A stretch of DNA of 64,000 nt from Candidatus Liberibacter americanus str. Sao Paulo (GCF_000496595.1 NC_022793.1:186001-250000); one strand, 5' to 3'; shown: positions 47,987 through 58,800, counted from the stretch's first letter. Made by a program: numbers and translations. The notes: a model not told the origin generated them from the sequence alone.

Positions 47987-49408
47987 TTAAAAAAACTTTC
48001 CTGGGTTCATTATGCCGGCAGGATCAAATATTTTCTTGATATTTTGCATTATCTTGAGTTCTGTAGGCTTTAATATTCTTTTTAATCTTTTTTTATGTAA
48101 CTGACCAATGCCGTGTTCAGCGGCTATTGATCCTCCATATGATAGAACTGTGCTGTATACTATATCATTAATTTCATCCCAGTGACGAGATAAGAATTTA
48201 TCTTGATCCTCATCGGCTGGAGGAAATACATTGAAGTGAATATTGCCATCTCCCATATGTCCGAAAAGGCCTATTCGTGTTTTAGGAAAATTATATAATA
48301 CGCGATTTGTTGTTTCAGCTAAAAAAGATGGGATCTCTTTTATAGGAACTGAAATATCATGCTTAATAGATCTTCCTTCTTTTTTTTGTGCAGACGGTAT
48401 GCTATTTCGTAAATGCCAGATTGCGTTTTTTTCTATTGATGATGAGGATAAAATCCATTCATTTATTATGCCATTTTTAAATCCTTTTGATAATATGGTA
48501 TTAGCTGTATTATTGGCTATTTCTATCGTATCTGTATTTGATAATTCTAGTAGTATATACCAAGGATATCGGCTTTTTAAGGGAAAGAAATGGTTTGGTA
48601 TATGCTTTATTACTAATTCTAGTATTGATTTAGAAATTAATTCAAAAGCTGTAAGCATATTATGTGCAATATTTTTTGATAGTTGGAATAATTCTAGGGC
48701 TTGTTCAATGGATTCTACTGCTATAAAAGCGACTTTTTTTATATTTGGATAAGGGAATAATTTGAGAGTAGCTCCAGTAATAATACCAAGTGTGCCTTCT
48801 GATCCTATAAATAGATTTTTTATATCATAACAACTATTATCTTTAATAAGTTTAGTCATGCCATTCCAAATTTCACCATTTGGTAAAACAGCTTCTATTC
48901 CTAAACAAAGTTGTCGCATATTACCGTAAAATAATACAGAGCTTCCTCCTGCATTCGTGGCAATGTTTCCTCCGATTTGGCATGATTTTTCCGATGGGAG
49001 TGATAATGGAAAAAATCTATTGTGATTTTTAGCTAAATTTTTTGTTTCAAGTAGGCTAATTCCAGCATCAACAGAAATAGTATTTCCTATCAAATCAATA
49101 TCCCTTATACTATTTATACGTTCAAGGGATAATACAATATCATTTTCATCTTCACGTGGGATTTGGCCGCCAACTAACCCCGTATTTCCCCCTTGTGGCG
49201 TTATCGCTGTTTTTGTTGCTGTTGCCAATTTTAGAATTTTTGATACTTCGTTCACACAAGATGGGAGCAAAACCAAAGGTGATTTTCCATGGTAAATATT
49301 TCTTTCTTCTTTTAGATATGGTGAAATACTCTTTTGCTCATCTAAAGCTCCTTTTTCCCCAACAATTTCTATAAATTTTATTTTAGTATCATTCGATAAT
49401 ATATTCAT
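47987..49408 (-). CDS. FAD-linked 2-hydroxyacid dehydrogenase (GlcD/D2HGDH-like)
   Basis: 473 residues. The FAD-binding PCMH domain contains the pyrophosphate block TPQGGNTGLVGGQIP and NIATNAGGSSVLFYGNMRQLCLGIEAVLPNG, and IGSEGTLGIITGATLKLFPYP follows. The C-terminal cap has GHMGDGNIHFNVFPP, the metal-binding His region, and ends AAEHGIGQLHKKRLK ... IFDPAGIMNPGKFF. Probable substrates are D-lactate or D-2-hydroxyglutarate, with electrons passed to the respiratory chain or ETF; the exact one cannot be told. Its ATG overlaps the tsaC stop by 4 bases (ATGA), so the pair is coupled. Confidence 0.9.
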   Translation of the reverse strand: MNILSNDTKIKFIEIVGEKGALDEQKSISPYLKEERNIYHGKSPLVLLPSCVNEVSKILKLATATKTAITPQGGNTGLVGGQIPREDENDIVLSLERINSIRDIDLIGNTISVDAGISLLETKNLAKNHNRFFPLSLPSEKSCQIGGNIATNAGGSSVLFYGNMRQLCLGIEAVLPNGEIWNGMTKLIKDNSCYDIKNLFIGSEGTLGIITGATLKLFPYPNIKKVAFIAVESIEQALELFQLSKNIAHNMLTAFELISKSILELVIKHIPNHFFPLKSRYPWYILLELSNTDTIEIANNTANTILSKGFKNGIINEWILSSSSIEKNAIWHLRNSIPSAQKKEGRSIKHDISVPIKEIPSFLAETTNRVLYNFPKTRIGLFGHMGDGNIHFNVFPPADEDQDKFLSRHWDEINDIVYSTVLSYGGSIAAEHGIGQLHKKRLKRILKPTELKIMQNIKKIFDPAGIMNPGKFF

Positions 49409-50391
49409 ATTTCTGTTCCAGAGCGTGGTGCAGCTGCTCTTTCGATCCTATTATTAATTGCTATCCCCAGTCCATGATTTGGTATTTTGGAAAATGCGAT
49501 AGAATTAGTTCCGCTATCATCAGCTATTTTCATGTAATTAAATAGATTAAATGCTGCTTCTTTTAGATTTCCAGATGGGCTTAAGTCAAGGGTAATAATT
49601 GTATTCTCTATATTTTTAATAGGCGTATTTGCAAATCGAATCAAAGCTTCACCAGAATTTACACTGGTGACCTGCAATCTTACTTTAGCTCTTGGTGCAT
49701 AATGTGATTCTAACATGCCTGGTGCCTGAGGGACTAGTGTTTTTTCAATATATTGATTTAATTCTTTTCTAGAAACTCTTTTAATTTCTTCTATTTCTAG
49801 CCCTCCTGGGCGTAAGACATAGATTTTTTGATCATCTTTAACCTCTATAATGGTTGATTCTAATCCGATTTCAGAATCTCCTCCGTCAATTATAAGAGGA
49901 ATTTTTTTACTAATAGAGTTTGATAAAATGCTTTTTGCACTAGTTAAACTTATTTGGCCAGATAGATTAGCAGAAGGTATGGCTAAAGGATGCCCATATG
50001 CTTTAATTAGATTTCTGGTGAATCCGCAGGGGATTCTAAAACAAGCAGTTTTTAGATTGGAAGTAGTTAATGGATTAATATCACAGTTACTTATAAGCTT
50101 AAGTAATAGTGTCAAAGGTCCTGGCCAAAAATATTGTGATAAATATAATGAAATTGAATCCATATGCGCGTACTTTTTTGCCATCTCGATGCTGCTTACA
50201 TGACATATAAGAGGATTTATAGGGGGGCGTTTTTTAATTTCATAAAGACGACTAATAGCTATAGGGTTCCTTGCGTCCACTGCTAGTCCGTATACTGTCT
50301 CAGTTGGCACTGCTATGGGTAATCCAGCAACTAGAAATTCACAGGCTTTTTGTATGGCATTAGGATCTTTAATAGACATAATATGTGTCAT
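49405..50391 (-). CDS. L-threonylcarbamoyladenylate synthase (Sua5 type)
   Basis: 328 residues: an N-terminal YrdC domain (about 10-200) and a C-terminal Sua5 domain (about 220-325). It makes threonylcarbamoyl-AMP for the t6A37 tRNA modification. Motifs: GLPIAVPTETVYGLAVDARNP, KKRPPINPLICHVSS, FWPGPLTLLL, RIPCGF, PSANLSGQISLTSA, IDGGDSEIGLESTIIEVKDD and the linker LVPQAPGMLESHYAPRAKVRL. Overlaps the FAD oxidase downstream. Confidence 0.95.
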   Translation of the reverse strand: MTHIMSIKDPNAIQKACEFLVAGLPIAVPTETVYGLAVDARNPIAISRLYEIKKRPPINPLICHVSSIEMAKKYAHMDSISLYLSQYFWPGPLTLLLKLISNCDINPLTTSNLKTACFRIPCGFTRNLIKAYGHPLAIPSANLSGQISLTSAKSILSNSISKKIPLIIDGGDSEIGLESTIIEVKDDQKIYVLRPGGLEIEEIKRVSRKELNQYIEKTLVPQAPGMLESHYAPRAKVRLQVTSVNSGEALIRFANTPIKNIENTIITLDLSPSGNLKEAAFNLFNYMKIADDSGTNSIAFSKIPNHGLGIAINNRIERAAAPRSGTEI

Positions 50392-50586
50392 AATAACCTT
50401 TTTATAATTTTTTTCTGTGTTATTTCTATATCATAAGAAATAATATTTTTTTTATAAATGATTTTTCTTGTTTTCTTGTGATGAAATATTATGTTGGTCT
50501 TTTAAATAACAATTTTTTTTATATTTAACTAGTGTCTATATATGGATAGCATATAATAATTTTTTATGTGCATTATATATAAATGA

Positions 50587-51237
50587 TTAATTTAGTATTA
50601 GAGGCTGTTTTATGTTATTGCGGATTTTGTTTATTTTATCGTGATTTATGCATCCTTTGATATGCCCATTTATAAGGCCTGAAGCTTCCATAAAAGATTT
50701 AATTATAGTCGGTCCTATAAATGTAAAGCCTCTTTTTTTTAGGTTTTCTGTCAATTGTATTGAGGCTGTTGTAGTTGATTCTTTTTTATGCTCTTTTGTT
50801 TCTTCATATTTCCATATATAACAAGATAGAGAACCTAATTCTTCTTTTATTTTTATTGTTTTTCGAGCATTGTTAATAATAGATAGAATTTTTCGACGAT
50901 TATGTATTGCCTTGGGAATATGTAAAATTCTTGATATGTCTTTTTCTGTGAATGAAGCGATTCTCTCTATTTGAAATTCGCAAAATATTTCTCTTAATAA
51001 TTGACGTTTCCTTAAGATAGTTAACCAAGATATTCCTGCTTGAAAAATTTCAAGGCAAATATTTTCGAATAGCTTATCGTCGTTAAAAACAGGGAAACCC
51101 CATTCTTGATCGTGATATAAAAGATAATCCTCTATGTTCGACTGCCAATGACAACGTAATTTATTATCTTCCCCTCTTAGTAGTTTCAGAGGTTTGTTAA
51201 TTTCTTGAAGTTTATTTATATTGTATCCTTTAATCAT
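50587..51237 (-). CDS. tag: DNA-3-methyladenine glycosylase I
   Basis: 216 residues from the ATG at 51237; the frame stays open to a GTG at 51354, but those extra 39 residues are hydrophobic and unlike the family. The enzyme removes 3-methyladenine from alkylated DNA. Zinc ligands are all present: Cys and His in RCHWQS ... YHDQEWGFP, and His and Cys in GHIKGCINH. FENICLEIFQAGISWLTILRKRQLLREIF and RGFTFIGPTIIKSFMEASGLINGH are family blocks. No good ribosome site decides the start. Confidence 0.9.
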   Translation of the reverse strand: MIKGYNINKLQEINKPLKLLRGEDNKLRCHWQSNIEDYLLYHDQEWGFPVFNDDKLFENICLEIFQAGISWLTILRKRQLLREIFCEFQIERIASFTEKDISRILHIPKAIHNRRKILSIINNARKTIKIKEELGSLSCYIWKYEETKEHKKESTTTASIQLTENLKKRGFTFIGPTIIKSFMEASGLINGHIKGCINHDKINKIRNNIKQPLILN

Positions 51238-51354
51238 AAAAATATGTAAAATGTTTATCCCTAATGGGATTGTTAATATAAAAATATTTTTCTTGTCTTC
51301 ATTGTTTATGTTTACATCAAGATTATTTACTGGTGATATATATATAATTGACAC

Positions 51355-53198
51355 ATTTTTGATTTCATTACAGCAGCGAAGATATTTTTATATTTGTGTC
51401 ATTACAATTTTTTTCTAAGTTTATTGAATTTAATTTATAAGTACCATCCCTTTATTTATTCTATCTAATTTAATATTTAAATATTTCATTGCCTAACTAA
51501 GTATGATAATTGCAATTTAAATCACATAATTACTTATACCACTACCGATTTGTAGATTTCCTTTTTATCAAAGTAATTTTCAAATCAATATCATATTCTA
51601 TACATTGTATGATTATTTGGAATCATTGCTAATAAATTCTAATGAACATTATATTACAGCTTTAGATTAATCTAACTATTTATTTCATTGTATAAATATA
51701 TAATATACTGTTTTAAATTGCATTAATATAATTATTATTCCTATAGAATCATCTATCTTATCTTTATGTTAATCATTACAAAAATTGGCTAGAAAGAAAA
51801 TATTAGGGATACTATTTATAAAATGGTTAAACTTACTAATAAAGGATGATTTATATTTAAATTATTATCATGATCCTATAGATATTTTAAAAATAGGTTA
51901 CGGGAGCATACTGGTCTAGATTTTTATGGCAATATTATTATTATGTTTCAGTAAGAAGATGTAAAGAAGCTTCAAATAGTTAGAGGATCCTTTGCAACTT
52001 TTCCTACTTTTGAATTATTCGGTGATAATATAATATCGGTTGTTGGAGTTTTTTTTAATCTTGGCATTGATAATTATGTTTCTAGCAGTTTTATGAGTTG
52101 TGTTGCTTAACCTGATTGAGTAATGGCTCTATTGAATATAAAAGATTGTTGCATGCAGGTTTAAAGGTGTTAAGTTTATTGGTATCAAGAAGTATGCTGT
52201 TTCATAGTTGTTGCAGAGAGTCTGCTATATACAGTTTATATCTTTAGATATCAGTATGAATATCGCCAAACTAACCACTATTAAGGCACTAAATATAATG
52301 TCAAAATATTTGTTCATGCTGTTTATGTACTTTTTATTTTAATCATTCAAATTATCAATAAAGATTTTTGTCTTTATCTCATTATCGATTATAATTATCT
52401 TTAAGTAAAGTAAATGCCTATTTAAATTAAAAAAATTACGGTGAGACATATGCATTTACGTATCGTAATAAATAACTTGTTAAATTTCAAAAATGATATT
52501 TAAATCAACTTGATTTTACTATTTTTATAAAATGCTAATTTTCCTGTTTGTACTTTGCTTTATTTTTAATATAATTACAAGCTTTTATCAAAGTAATGAT
52601 GAGGAGAGTAAAGCGATAAATGCAGATTTACAATACTAGTTTCTATACACATAGTATATTCTTAACAAAATCATTTCAATAAATTCAAAATTTATAAGTT
52701 AAAAGAATGGATTTCTATATTCTATCACAATTAATGAAAAAATTTAGGGGGTTACAGCTAAATTATCGCTATATACTTCTGTCGTTTGGACGATTGTGTT
52801 ATAGTATATGTAGTTCTTGATGTTGCCGTATCATGTTTATATTAAAACAACAATCAGAAAAACTTTGTTTAAGACTGTTTGAATCAAGATGTAAACCTTC
52901 TCATTCCTCTTTGTTTTTTATGATAACCTAATAATTACCAATTATAGATTTTATTTTTAATATTATAATTGGAATATGCCTCATAATAGCACGTTTATTA
53001 GGTAAGTAGATGAATAAAAATTTGAGAAAGGCTTCTTATTAATATTAATACGATCCATAGATTTAAAAGATTGCGGGGAAAAATAAAATTCTAAATTGAA
53101 TTATTGAGGTGCCGTAAATTTTCAGATTGGTATTATCTTTTAAAATGCGATACTATCTTTATAAAAAACAAATTAAAACAAATGATTTATAATTTTGA
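51355..53198. other. 1.8-kb gene-poor region downstream of tRNA-Arg
   Basis: No intact gene. A fragment around 51874-52110 is open in one frame with a single internal stop (contains VRGSFATFPTFELFGD) and is followed by other short open pieces in shifted frames up to about 52345, which look like decayed coding sequence. I do not recognise the family. The region lies on the 3' side of the tRNA-Arg gene, a classic landing site for integrative elements, but I found no duplicated tRNA end or integrase remnant. Confidence 0.4.
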
Positions 53199-53275
53199 TG
53201 GTGCACCCGACAGGATTCGAACCTGTGACCCTTGGAATCGGAATCCAATACTCTATCCAGCTGAGCTACGGATGC
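53199..53275 (-). tRNA. tRNA-Arg (anticodon CCG)
   Basis: 77 nt with encoded CCA. The acceptor stem pairs GCATCCG with CGGGTGC, the anticodon arm is TTGGA-TTCCGAT-TCCAA with anticodon CCG (reads CGG), and the T arm is ACAGG-TTCGAAT-CCTGT. The D stem has one G-T pair. Confidence 0.97.
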
Positions 53276-53470
53276 TTAGATTATCGATATATGCTACTAC
53301 CTTATTATAGAAAAGGATGTTATATTTATTACATTACATCATGAATTCTATTTCGAAACACACTATCTGCAAAAGCAATGCTTTGATTATTAATTACATA
53401 TAAACTGACTGTTAATTGTTTTATAATATCTATTACTTGAACATTTTACATTGTATTTCTATTAATTATA

Positions 53471-54121
53471 TTAAATTTTTCCTATTAAAAAAGGATTCGT
53501 GCGTCTTTCTATTCCTATATTGCTGGTATGTCCGTGTCCGCAAACAAATGCCATTTCATCTCCTAGAGTAATTACCTTGTTTTTTATTGTTTCTATTAAT
53601 TTTTGATAGTCGCCTCCTATAATATCAGTTCTTCCAATAGCTCCTCTAAATAGTACATCTCCTAAGTGTGCAATATTATTTTGAAAATTTACGTAGATCA
53701 CATGACCAGGGGAATGTCCTGGACAATGAAAGACCTTGAAAATATGTTTCCCTAAAGTAATAGTATCACCATCATTCAACCATTGATCTGATGAAAGGCT
53801 ACGTGCTTCCATTTTAATAGATAATAATTCTGCTTGTTTTTCTAATTGTGCCATCATGTAAAGGTCATCTATATGAGGTCCCATGATCTTTAAAGACAAA
53901 TCTTCTCTTAATTGAGCAGCTCCGCCTGCGTGATCTATATGTCCATGAGTAATCCAAATCTGTTTCACACGAAAATTGCGTGATTTAATAACATCTTTTA
54001 TAATATCAAGATCACCTCCAGGATCAACAACAACTGCTTCCAAGCTTTCTTCATCAAATAAAAATGTACAATTTTGCCTGAAAGGAGTAACCTTTACTAT
54101 GTGAAAAGATAGTTTTGACAT
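53471..54121 (-). CDS. MBL-fold metallohydrolase (glyoxalase II-like)
   Basis: 216 residues. The metal motif THxHxDH reads THGHIDHAGG, with later ligands in HCPGHSPGHV and LGDVLFRGAIGRTD, and the C-terminal CGHGHTSNIGIERRTNP. This resembles the YcbL/GloB2-type hydrolases that act on thioesters. No catalytic substrate can be read from the sequence. It lies downstream of glyQ on the same strand, in the slot where rhizobia have glyS or its neighbour. Confidence 0.88.
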   Translation of the reverse strand: MSKLSFHIVKVTPFRQNCTFLFDEESLEAVVVDPGGDLDIIKDVIKSRNFRVKQIWITHGHIDHAGGAAQLREDLSLKIMGPHIDDLYMMAQLEKQAELLSIKMEARSLSSDQWLNDGDTITLGKHIFKVFHCPGHSPGHVIYVNFQNNIAHLGDVLFRGAIGRTDIIGGDYQKLIETIKNKVITLGDEMAFVCGHGHTSNIGIERRTNPFLIGKI

Positions 54122-54234
54122 AAATTACTTCCTTTGCTATTTACTTAGTTCGGTGATTAAAGGTGTTTTTTAAAAATTATAAGATATCTTTATAAATGTT
54201 ACTATATTATCATATTTACTATTTTAATTATTAT

Positions 54235-55158
54235 TTATAGAGCTCCGCTATCTGTTGTGAGAAACGCTTCCCCACATGCTTTAGCCAAAGCTCTAATTCG
54301 AAGTATATATCGTTGTCGTTCGGTTGTAGATATTGCTCCTCTTGCGTCTAAAAGATTAAATATATGAGAAGCTTTGATACATTGATCATATGCAGGAAAA
54401 ACACATGAATGATAATTTTGATGATTATTAGAAGAACCTGCATCTAATATATCCAAACATTCCTTTTCATGGTCAATAAAATGACTGTGTAAAACTTTTG
54501 TATTTGCATATTCAAAATTATATCTTGAATACTCTTGTTCAGATTGATAAAAGATGTCTCTGTAGAGAATTTTTTTTCCTGCAGCTTCATTAAAAATGAT
54601 ATTATATACATTGTTGACGTTTTGAACATACATAGCAAGCCTTTCTAGGCCATAAGTTATTTCTCCAGATATTGGAGAACATTCTATGCCGCAGACTTGT
54701 TGGAAATATGTGAATTGAGATATTTCCATTCCATCGCACCAACATTCCCATCCTAGTCCCCAAGCTCCGAGGGTTGGACTTTCCCAGTTATCTTCAACAA
54801 AACGAATATCATGAAGCAGTGGATTTATGCCGATGGCTTTAAGAGATTCTATATACAATTGTTGTAAATTAGGCGGATTAGGCTTTATTATAACCTGAAA
54901 TTGATAATAGTGTTGTAAACGGTTTGGATTCTGAGCATAACGACCATCTGATGGTCTACGCGAAGGCTGAACATACGCCACGCTCCAAGGGCGTGGACCT
55001 AGTGTGCGCAAAGTTGTTGATGGATGAAAGGTTCCTGCTCCCACTTCCATATCGTAAGGCTGTAAAATAGTGCAACCCTGTTCTGACCAATATTTCGTCA
55101 AAATTAATATTATATCTTGAAAGGACAGGTTATCTTTTTTGTCATTAACTGGTTTCAA
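54235..55158 (-). CDS. glyQ: Glycyl-tRNA synthetase alpha subunit
   Basis: 307 residues, full length. This is the catalytic class II alpha subunit of the tetrameric enzyme. Conserved blocks: [114 protein letters not shown] and [11 protein letters not shown]. The beta subunit gene glyS, needed for activity and usually close downstream, is not in this window, so it must lie elsewhere in the genome. Confidence 0.97.
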   Translation of the reverse strand: MKPVNDKKDNLSFQDIILILTKYWSEQGCTILQPYDMEVGAGTFHPSTTLRTLGPRPWSVAYVQPSRRPSDGRYAQNPNRLQHYYQFQVIIKPNPPNLQQLYIESLKAIGINPLLHDIRFVEDNWESPTLGAWGLGWECWCDGMEISQFTYFQQVCGIECSPISGEITYGLERLAMYVQNVNNVYNIIFNEAAGKKILYRDIFYQSEQEYSRYNFEYANTKVLHSHFIDHEKECLDILDAGSSNNHQNYHSCVFPAYDQCIKASHIFNLLDARGAISTTERQRYILRIRALAKACGEAFLTTDSGAL

Positions 55159-55509
55159 TATAAATACCTTTCATTAAATACGTTTTTGCAAAATATTTTC
55201 AGGTTTATAATTAGTTTCATAGATTCCTAATATAGGATAGAAGTGCTTTATACTATTGCTAATGTAACATATTATCTTAACTTTATATGATTTTCTTTTA
55301 TTATTTGAAATAAATGCCTATGTATTTATTACATTAGATTGATCATTAATGCATAAACTAATATTCATTGATATTGCATTGTATATAAGGATATTTAATT
55401 TTATCTATTCACATGGCTAATTTTATATATCATATTCCATGTTTTAAATTAAAAAATAAAATTATATTATTAATTTACTTGGGTTAAATTTTTCATAAAT
55501 TGACTTAGC
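55159..55509. other. Gene-poor AT-rich gap
   Basis: About 350 bp between glyQ and the downstream end of the methyltransferase gene. Nothing recognisable was seen. Confidence 0.45.
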
Positions 55510-56283
55510 CTATTTTCTTAGTCGGCTTAAGGTTGATATTCCATTAATAAGATCATTAACAAAGATTGAATAAGATTGGCCATTTTTTTCATGAAGGAAT
55601 ATAGGAGGACGCAAGATTAATCTGCCGCGCATTCCCTTAAGTCCTGTAACTAGGATACGTGAGGCACATTCTCCTTCCCTGGGATATAGTGATATTATTT
55701 CCAGTGCACCAATTCTTCTTGCACATGCGTTTAAAATCATTCCTAATGATTGAGGTCTTGCAATTAATGATAACTGCCCGTTAGGCTTCATTATAGCGCA
55801 AGCGGTACGTATCCATTTTTCGAAAGAATCTTCTAACATCACATGTGCTTCTTCTTTTATTTTATCTGGCGTAAGGCTTCCTACTCTCTCGTTAAAAGGT
55901 GGGTTCATAATCACATGATCATAAAAATTATTTTTTAAACCAACTAGACTGCGATTTTCTCCATTTAAAGTAACATCTATTTCTATTATAGAAACTCGAT
56001 TTGAAATTTTTGCATTAGCAGGCAGTGCTAGAGTTTTACGTGCATAATTTACCATTAATTGTGAACGTTCAACTAGTAGAATTTGTGCTTCATCTAATCT
56101 AGATGCAACCGCAAGACCTGCTGCTCCTGCACCTGCTCCTAGATCTGCTAAGTTAAATGATCCTTTGGCGTTAACTAGTGATGCTAAAATCATTGCATCC
56201 ATACCAGATCGGTGTCCTTTAGTCAAAGGCTGTACTAAATAGAACTTGCCTTGATGAAAAGCGTCTATTGTTTCTTCTTCCAT
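55510..56283 (-). CDS. TrmN6-like methyltransferase
   Basis: 257 residues. A Rossmann SAM-binding domain with motif I NLADLGAGAGAAGLAVASR and the adenine N6-methyltransferase motif NPPFNERVG. The pattern and length resemble the YfiC/TrmN6 family that methylates A37 of tRNA-Val, and the DUF-like rhizobial homologues next to ispB. The gene is divergent from ispB with 170 bp between starts, as in rhizobia. Substrate is inferred from the family. Confidence 0.83.
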   Translation of the reverse strand: MEEETIDAFHQGKFYLVQPLTKGHRSGMDAMILASLVNAKGSFNLADLGAGAGAAGLAVASRLDEAQILLVERSQLMVNYARKTLALPANAKISNRVSIIEIDVTLNGENRSLVGLKNNFYDHVIMNPPFNERVGSLTPDKIKEEAHVMLEDSFEKWIRTACAIMKPNGQLSLIARPQSLGMILNACARRIGALEIISLYPREGECASRILVTGLKGMRGRLILRPPIFLHEKNGQSYSIFVNDLINGISTLSRLRK

Positions 56284-56453
56284 TTTCTATTCATTATCTC
56301 TTTAAGATGAGTTTAATAGAGGGGTTGCTTATAAAAATATTTTTTTTATTAAATATGAATCTTCAATTATATACAATATAATTGTATGCATAACATTCCT
56401 GATAGCAGTTTTAATTGCAATCACTACTTTAAAGATAGGATAGGGAATTACAC

Positions 56454-57452
56454 ATGAAAATGTTAGAAGAAATTACTTCCAATGAAATGAAACAAGTTAA
56501 TGCCCTTATTGTTGATAGGCTGTATTCAAATGTTGGAATTATTCCAGATATTGCAAAATACCTCATTTTTGCTGGAGGGAAAAGGCTAAGGCCTATGTTA
56601 ACATTGGCAGCTTCTTCAATGCTTAAATATGATGGCAATAAACATGTAGTACTGGCTTCTGCAATTGAATTTATTCATACAGCTACCTTGTTACACGATG
56701 ACGTTATAGATGACGGTCAATTAAGAAGAGGTAAAGTTGCTGCACGATTAGTTTGGGGTAATCAGGCAAGCGTTCTAGTCGGAGATTTCTTGTTGAGTCA
56801 GGCATTCCGTATGGTAATAGAAACAGAATCTCAGCAAGCTCTGGAAGCTCTTTCATTAGTTGCCTGCACTCTCTCAGAAGGGGAGTTGCAACAGTTATCT
56901 ATGTCTAAGAATCTTCATGTTACAAAGGAAGATTATCTACAGGTTGTAAAATCTAAAACAGCCATATTATTCGCTGCGGCATTAGAAATAGCTTCTTTGA
57001 TTTCAGGAGCAGATATTTCTATTCAAAAAGCACTTAGGTTATATGGAATGAACCTTGGTGTTGCATTTCAGCTTGTTGATGATGTTCTAGATTACAGTGG
57101 TAATATTGATGAGATGGGTAAAAATATTGGTGATGACTTCCGTAATGGGAAGATTACTTTGCCAGTTTTAATTGCTTTTCAGAGAGGCACAAGTCAAGAA
57201 AAAGATTTTTGGATATCGTCCGTTAGTGAGGGCAAAATGGAAGCTGATACTTTGGAAAAGGCTCTATGCTTAATAAAAAATAGTAATGCATTAGTAGAGA
57301 CAGAATCATTAGCACATTATTATGGTAAAAAAGCCAAAGATGCTATCAAGTGTTTGCCGGATAGCTATTGGAAAGAATCTTTTTTGGAAGTTGTTGATTT
57401 TTGTATTGGACGTATTAATAAAAAAATAAATAATAATAAAATTGATTCTTAG
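56454..57452 (+). CDS. ispB: Long-chain polyprenyl diphosphate synthase (octaprenyl/decaprenyl type)
   Basis: 332 residues. It makes the ubiquinone side chain. The two Asp-rich motifs are LLHDDVIDDGQLRRG and FQLVDDVLDYSG; GGKRLRPML binds the diphosphate. The amino acids before the first Asp motif (AIEFIHTATLLHDD) lack the bulky residues of short-chain enzymes, fitting a long product. The exact chain length cannot be fixed by reading. Confidence 0.92.
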   Translation: MKMLEEITSNEMKQVNALIVDRLYSNVGIIPDIAKYLIFAGGKRLRPMLTLAASSMLKYDGNKHVVLASAIEFIHTATLLHDDVIDDGQLRRGKVAARLVWGNQASVLVGDFLLSQAFRMVIETESQQALEALSLVACTLSEGELQQLSMSKNLHVTKEDYLQVVKSKTAILFAAALEIASLISGADISIQKALRLYGMNLGVAFQLVDDVLDYSGNIDEMGKNIGDDFRNGKITLPVLIAFQRGTSQEKDFWISSVSEGKMEADTLEKALCLIKNSNALVETESLAHYYGKKAKDAIKCLPDSYWKESFLEVVDFCIGRINKKINNNKIDS

Positions 57453-58015
57453 GTGATTACATTTAATTATTGATATTGATATTTTACTGCATCATTTAAT
57501 AATATTTATTTATAATATCCTATAGAAGATATACTATGCCTGTTAATTTCATATTTATGGTGCTATTTAAGATTTTTCGTCAGTCTTGGTTAATATTGAT
57601 AAAATTTGCAAATTTTATTTAGATTATATGCATGGTGTAATGTATAGTGTACATATGTGTTAATTATTAATATCATGTTGATTTTAATTCCTGTATTTTT
57701 GATAGTAATACTACATTATATGATCGATTTATCAGCTAATTTTTAGATTAATTTATATAAGAAATGAAAATATATTCATATATTAATTATTTAGCGTAAC
57801 ATTAGCGTATTTATTCATAATATTAAGACTTAATTGAACGAATTTATGGTTATATATTGAATGTATTTATTAATAAAAATGTAAATAAGTTTCTATGATA
57901 GTTTATAGTATGCATATTTCTATGTTTGTATACCTGTTATTTTTTGCTATTTTATTTTATTTAGCTTATTATTAAAAAGAATTTGTCCTTTTAGGAAACT
58001 CTTGAGATATATGTT
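57453..58015. other. Gap between ispB and nadK
   Basis: About 560 bp with no gene pattern. It contains a perfect 20-bp palindrome at 57599-57618. The nadK promoter should be in the right-hand part; its GTG is preceded by AGGAAACTCTTGAG about 20 bases upstream. Confidence 0.45.
57599..57618. repeat. Perfect 20-bp palindrome
   Basis: AT, then AAAATTTGCAAATTTT, then AT: each half is the exact reverse complement of the other with no spacer. There is no T-run, so it is not a standard terminator. It could be an operator for a dimeric regulator; AT-richness makes chance occurrence possible. Confidence 0.5.
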
Positions 58016-58789
58016 GTGACTGCAAAAATACAAAAAATACATTTTGAGGCATCTGATGCTTTAAAGGCAAAGGATGCGTATATTAAGTTTGTTGATATAT
58101 ACGGAGACAGTACTCCTGAAGAAGCAGATGTTATTGTTGTGTTTGGAGGTGATGGTTTTATGCTCCATAACCTCTATAAATCAATAGATCATGGAAAGCC
58201 CGTATATGGTATGAATTGTGGCTCTGTTGGATTTCTTATGAACGAGTATTGTGAATATAATTTACTAGATCGTCTTGCTTCTTCGGTAGAACATATTTTT
58301 CATCCTTTAAGGATGGTTGTTTTTGAAAAAGATTCTGTAAATGCGGAGATTTTTGCGATCAACGAAGTATCTTTACTTCGTCAATCTTTTCAAGCGGCAA
58401 AATTAAAAGTTATAATTGATAATCAAGTTAGATTGCATGAGCTTGTTTGTGATGGCTTAATTGTTTCTACACCAGTTGGTTCAACTGCTTATAATTTGTC
58501 CGCATACGGACCGATTTTGCCTTTAGATTCTCCACTTTTAGCTCTTACTCCTGTAAGTCCTTTTAGCCCGCGTCGTTGGAGAGGAGCTCTCCTTCCAAAT
58601 AATGTTATCGTAGAAGTACATGTTTTAGATGCTAAATCTCGTCCTGTTAGTGCTACTGCTGATCATACTAGGTTTGAATATATTTCACGAATACAAGTAT
58701 CTCAGTTTACTGATGCGACCATACGTATTTTATCTGATCCTAATAGATCCTGGTCAGATAGAATTATGGCTGAACAATTCCCTGTTTGA
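58016..58789 (+). CDS. nadK: NAD kinase
   Basis: 257 residues from the GTG at 58016. It phosphorylates NAD to NADP. The GGDG motif is VVFGGDGFMLHNL, followed by YGMNCGSVGFLMNEY, FAINEVSLLR, VCDGLIVSTPVGSTAYNLSAYGPILP and the C-terminal SATADHTRFE. It converges with prfB, with only 11 bp between stops. Confidence 0.95.
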   Translation: MTAKIQKIHFEASDALKAKDAYIKFVDIYGDSTPEEADVIVVFGGDGFMLHNLYKSIDHGKPVYGMNCGSVGFLMNEYCEYNLLDRLASSVEHIFHPLRMVVFEKDSVNAEIFAINEVSLLRQSFQAAKLKVIIDNQVRLHELVCDGLIVSTPVGSTAYNLSAYGPILPLDSPLLALTPVSPFSPRRWRGALLPNNVIVEVHVLDAKSRPVSATADHTRFEYISRIQVSQFTDATIRILSDPNRSWSDRIMAEQFPV

Positions 58790-58800
58790 TAGTTACTAAT

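Noticed and set aside
47879..48073. 64-codon open frame overlapping the end of the FAD oxidase gene
   Set aside because: Chance frame in AT-rich DNA, partly antisense to a clear gene.
52860..52900. Possible duplicate of the tRNA-Arg 3' end as an att site
   Set aside because: Only a short imperfect match (TTTGAATC) on the opposite strand; too weak to support an integration boundary.
53104..53310. Open frame on the plus strand across the tRNA-Arg gene
   Set aside because: It is the antisense of the tRNA (the familiar [16 protein letters not shown] artefact), not a protein gene.
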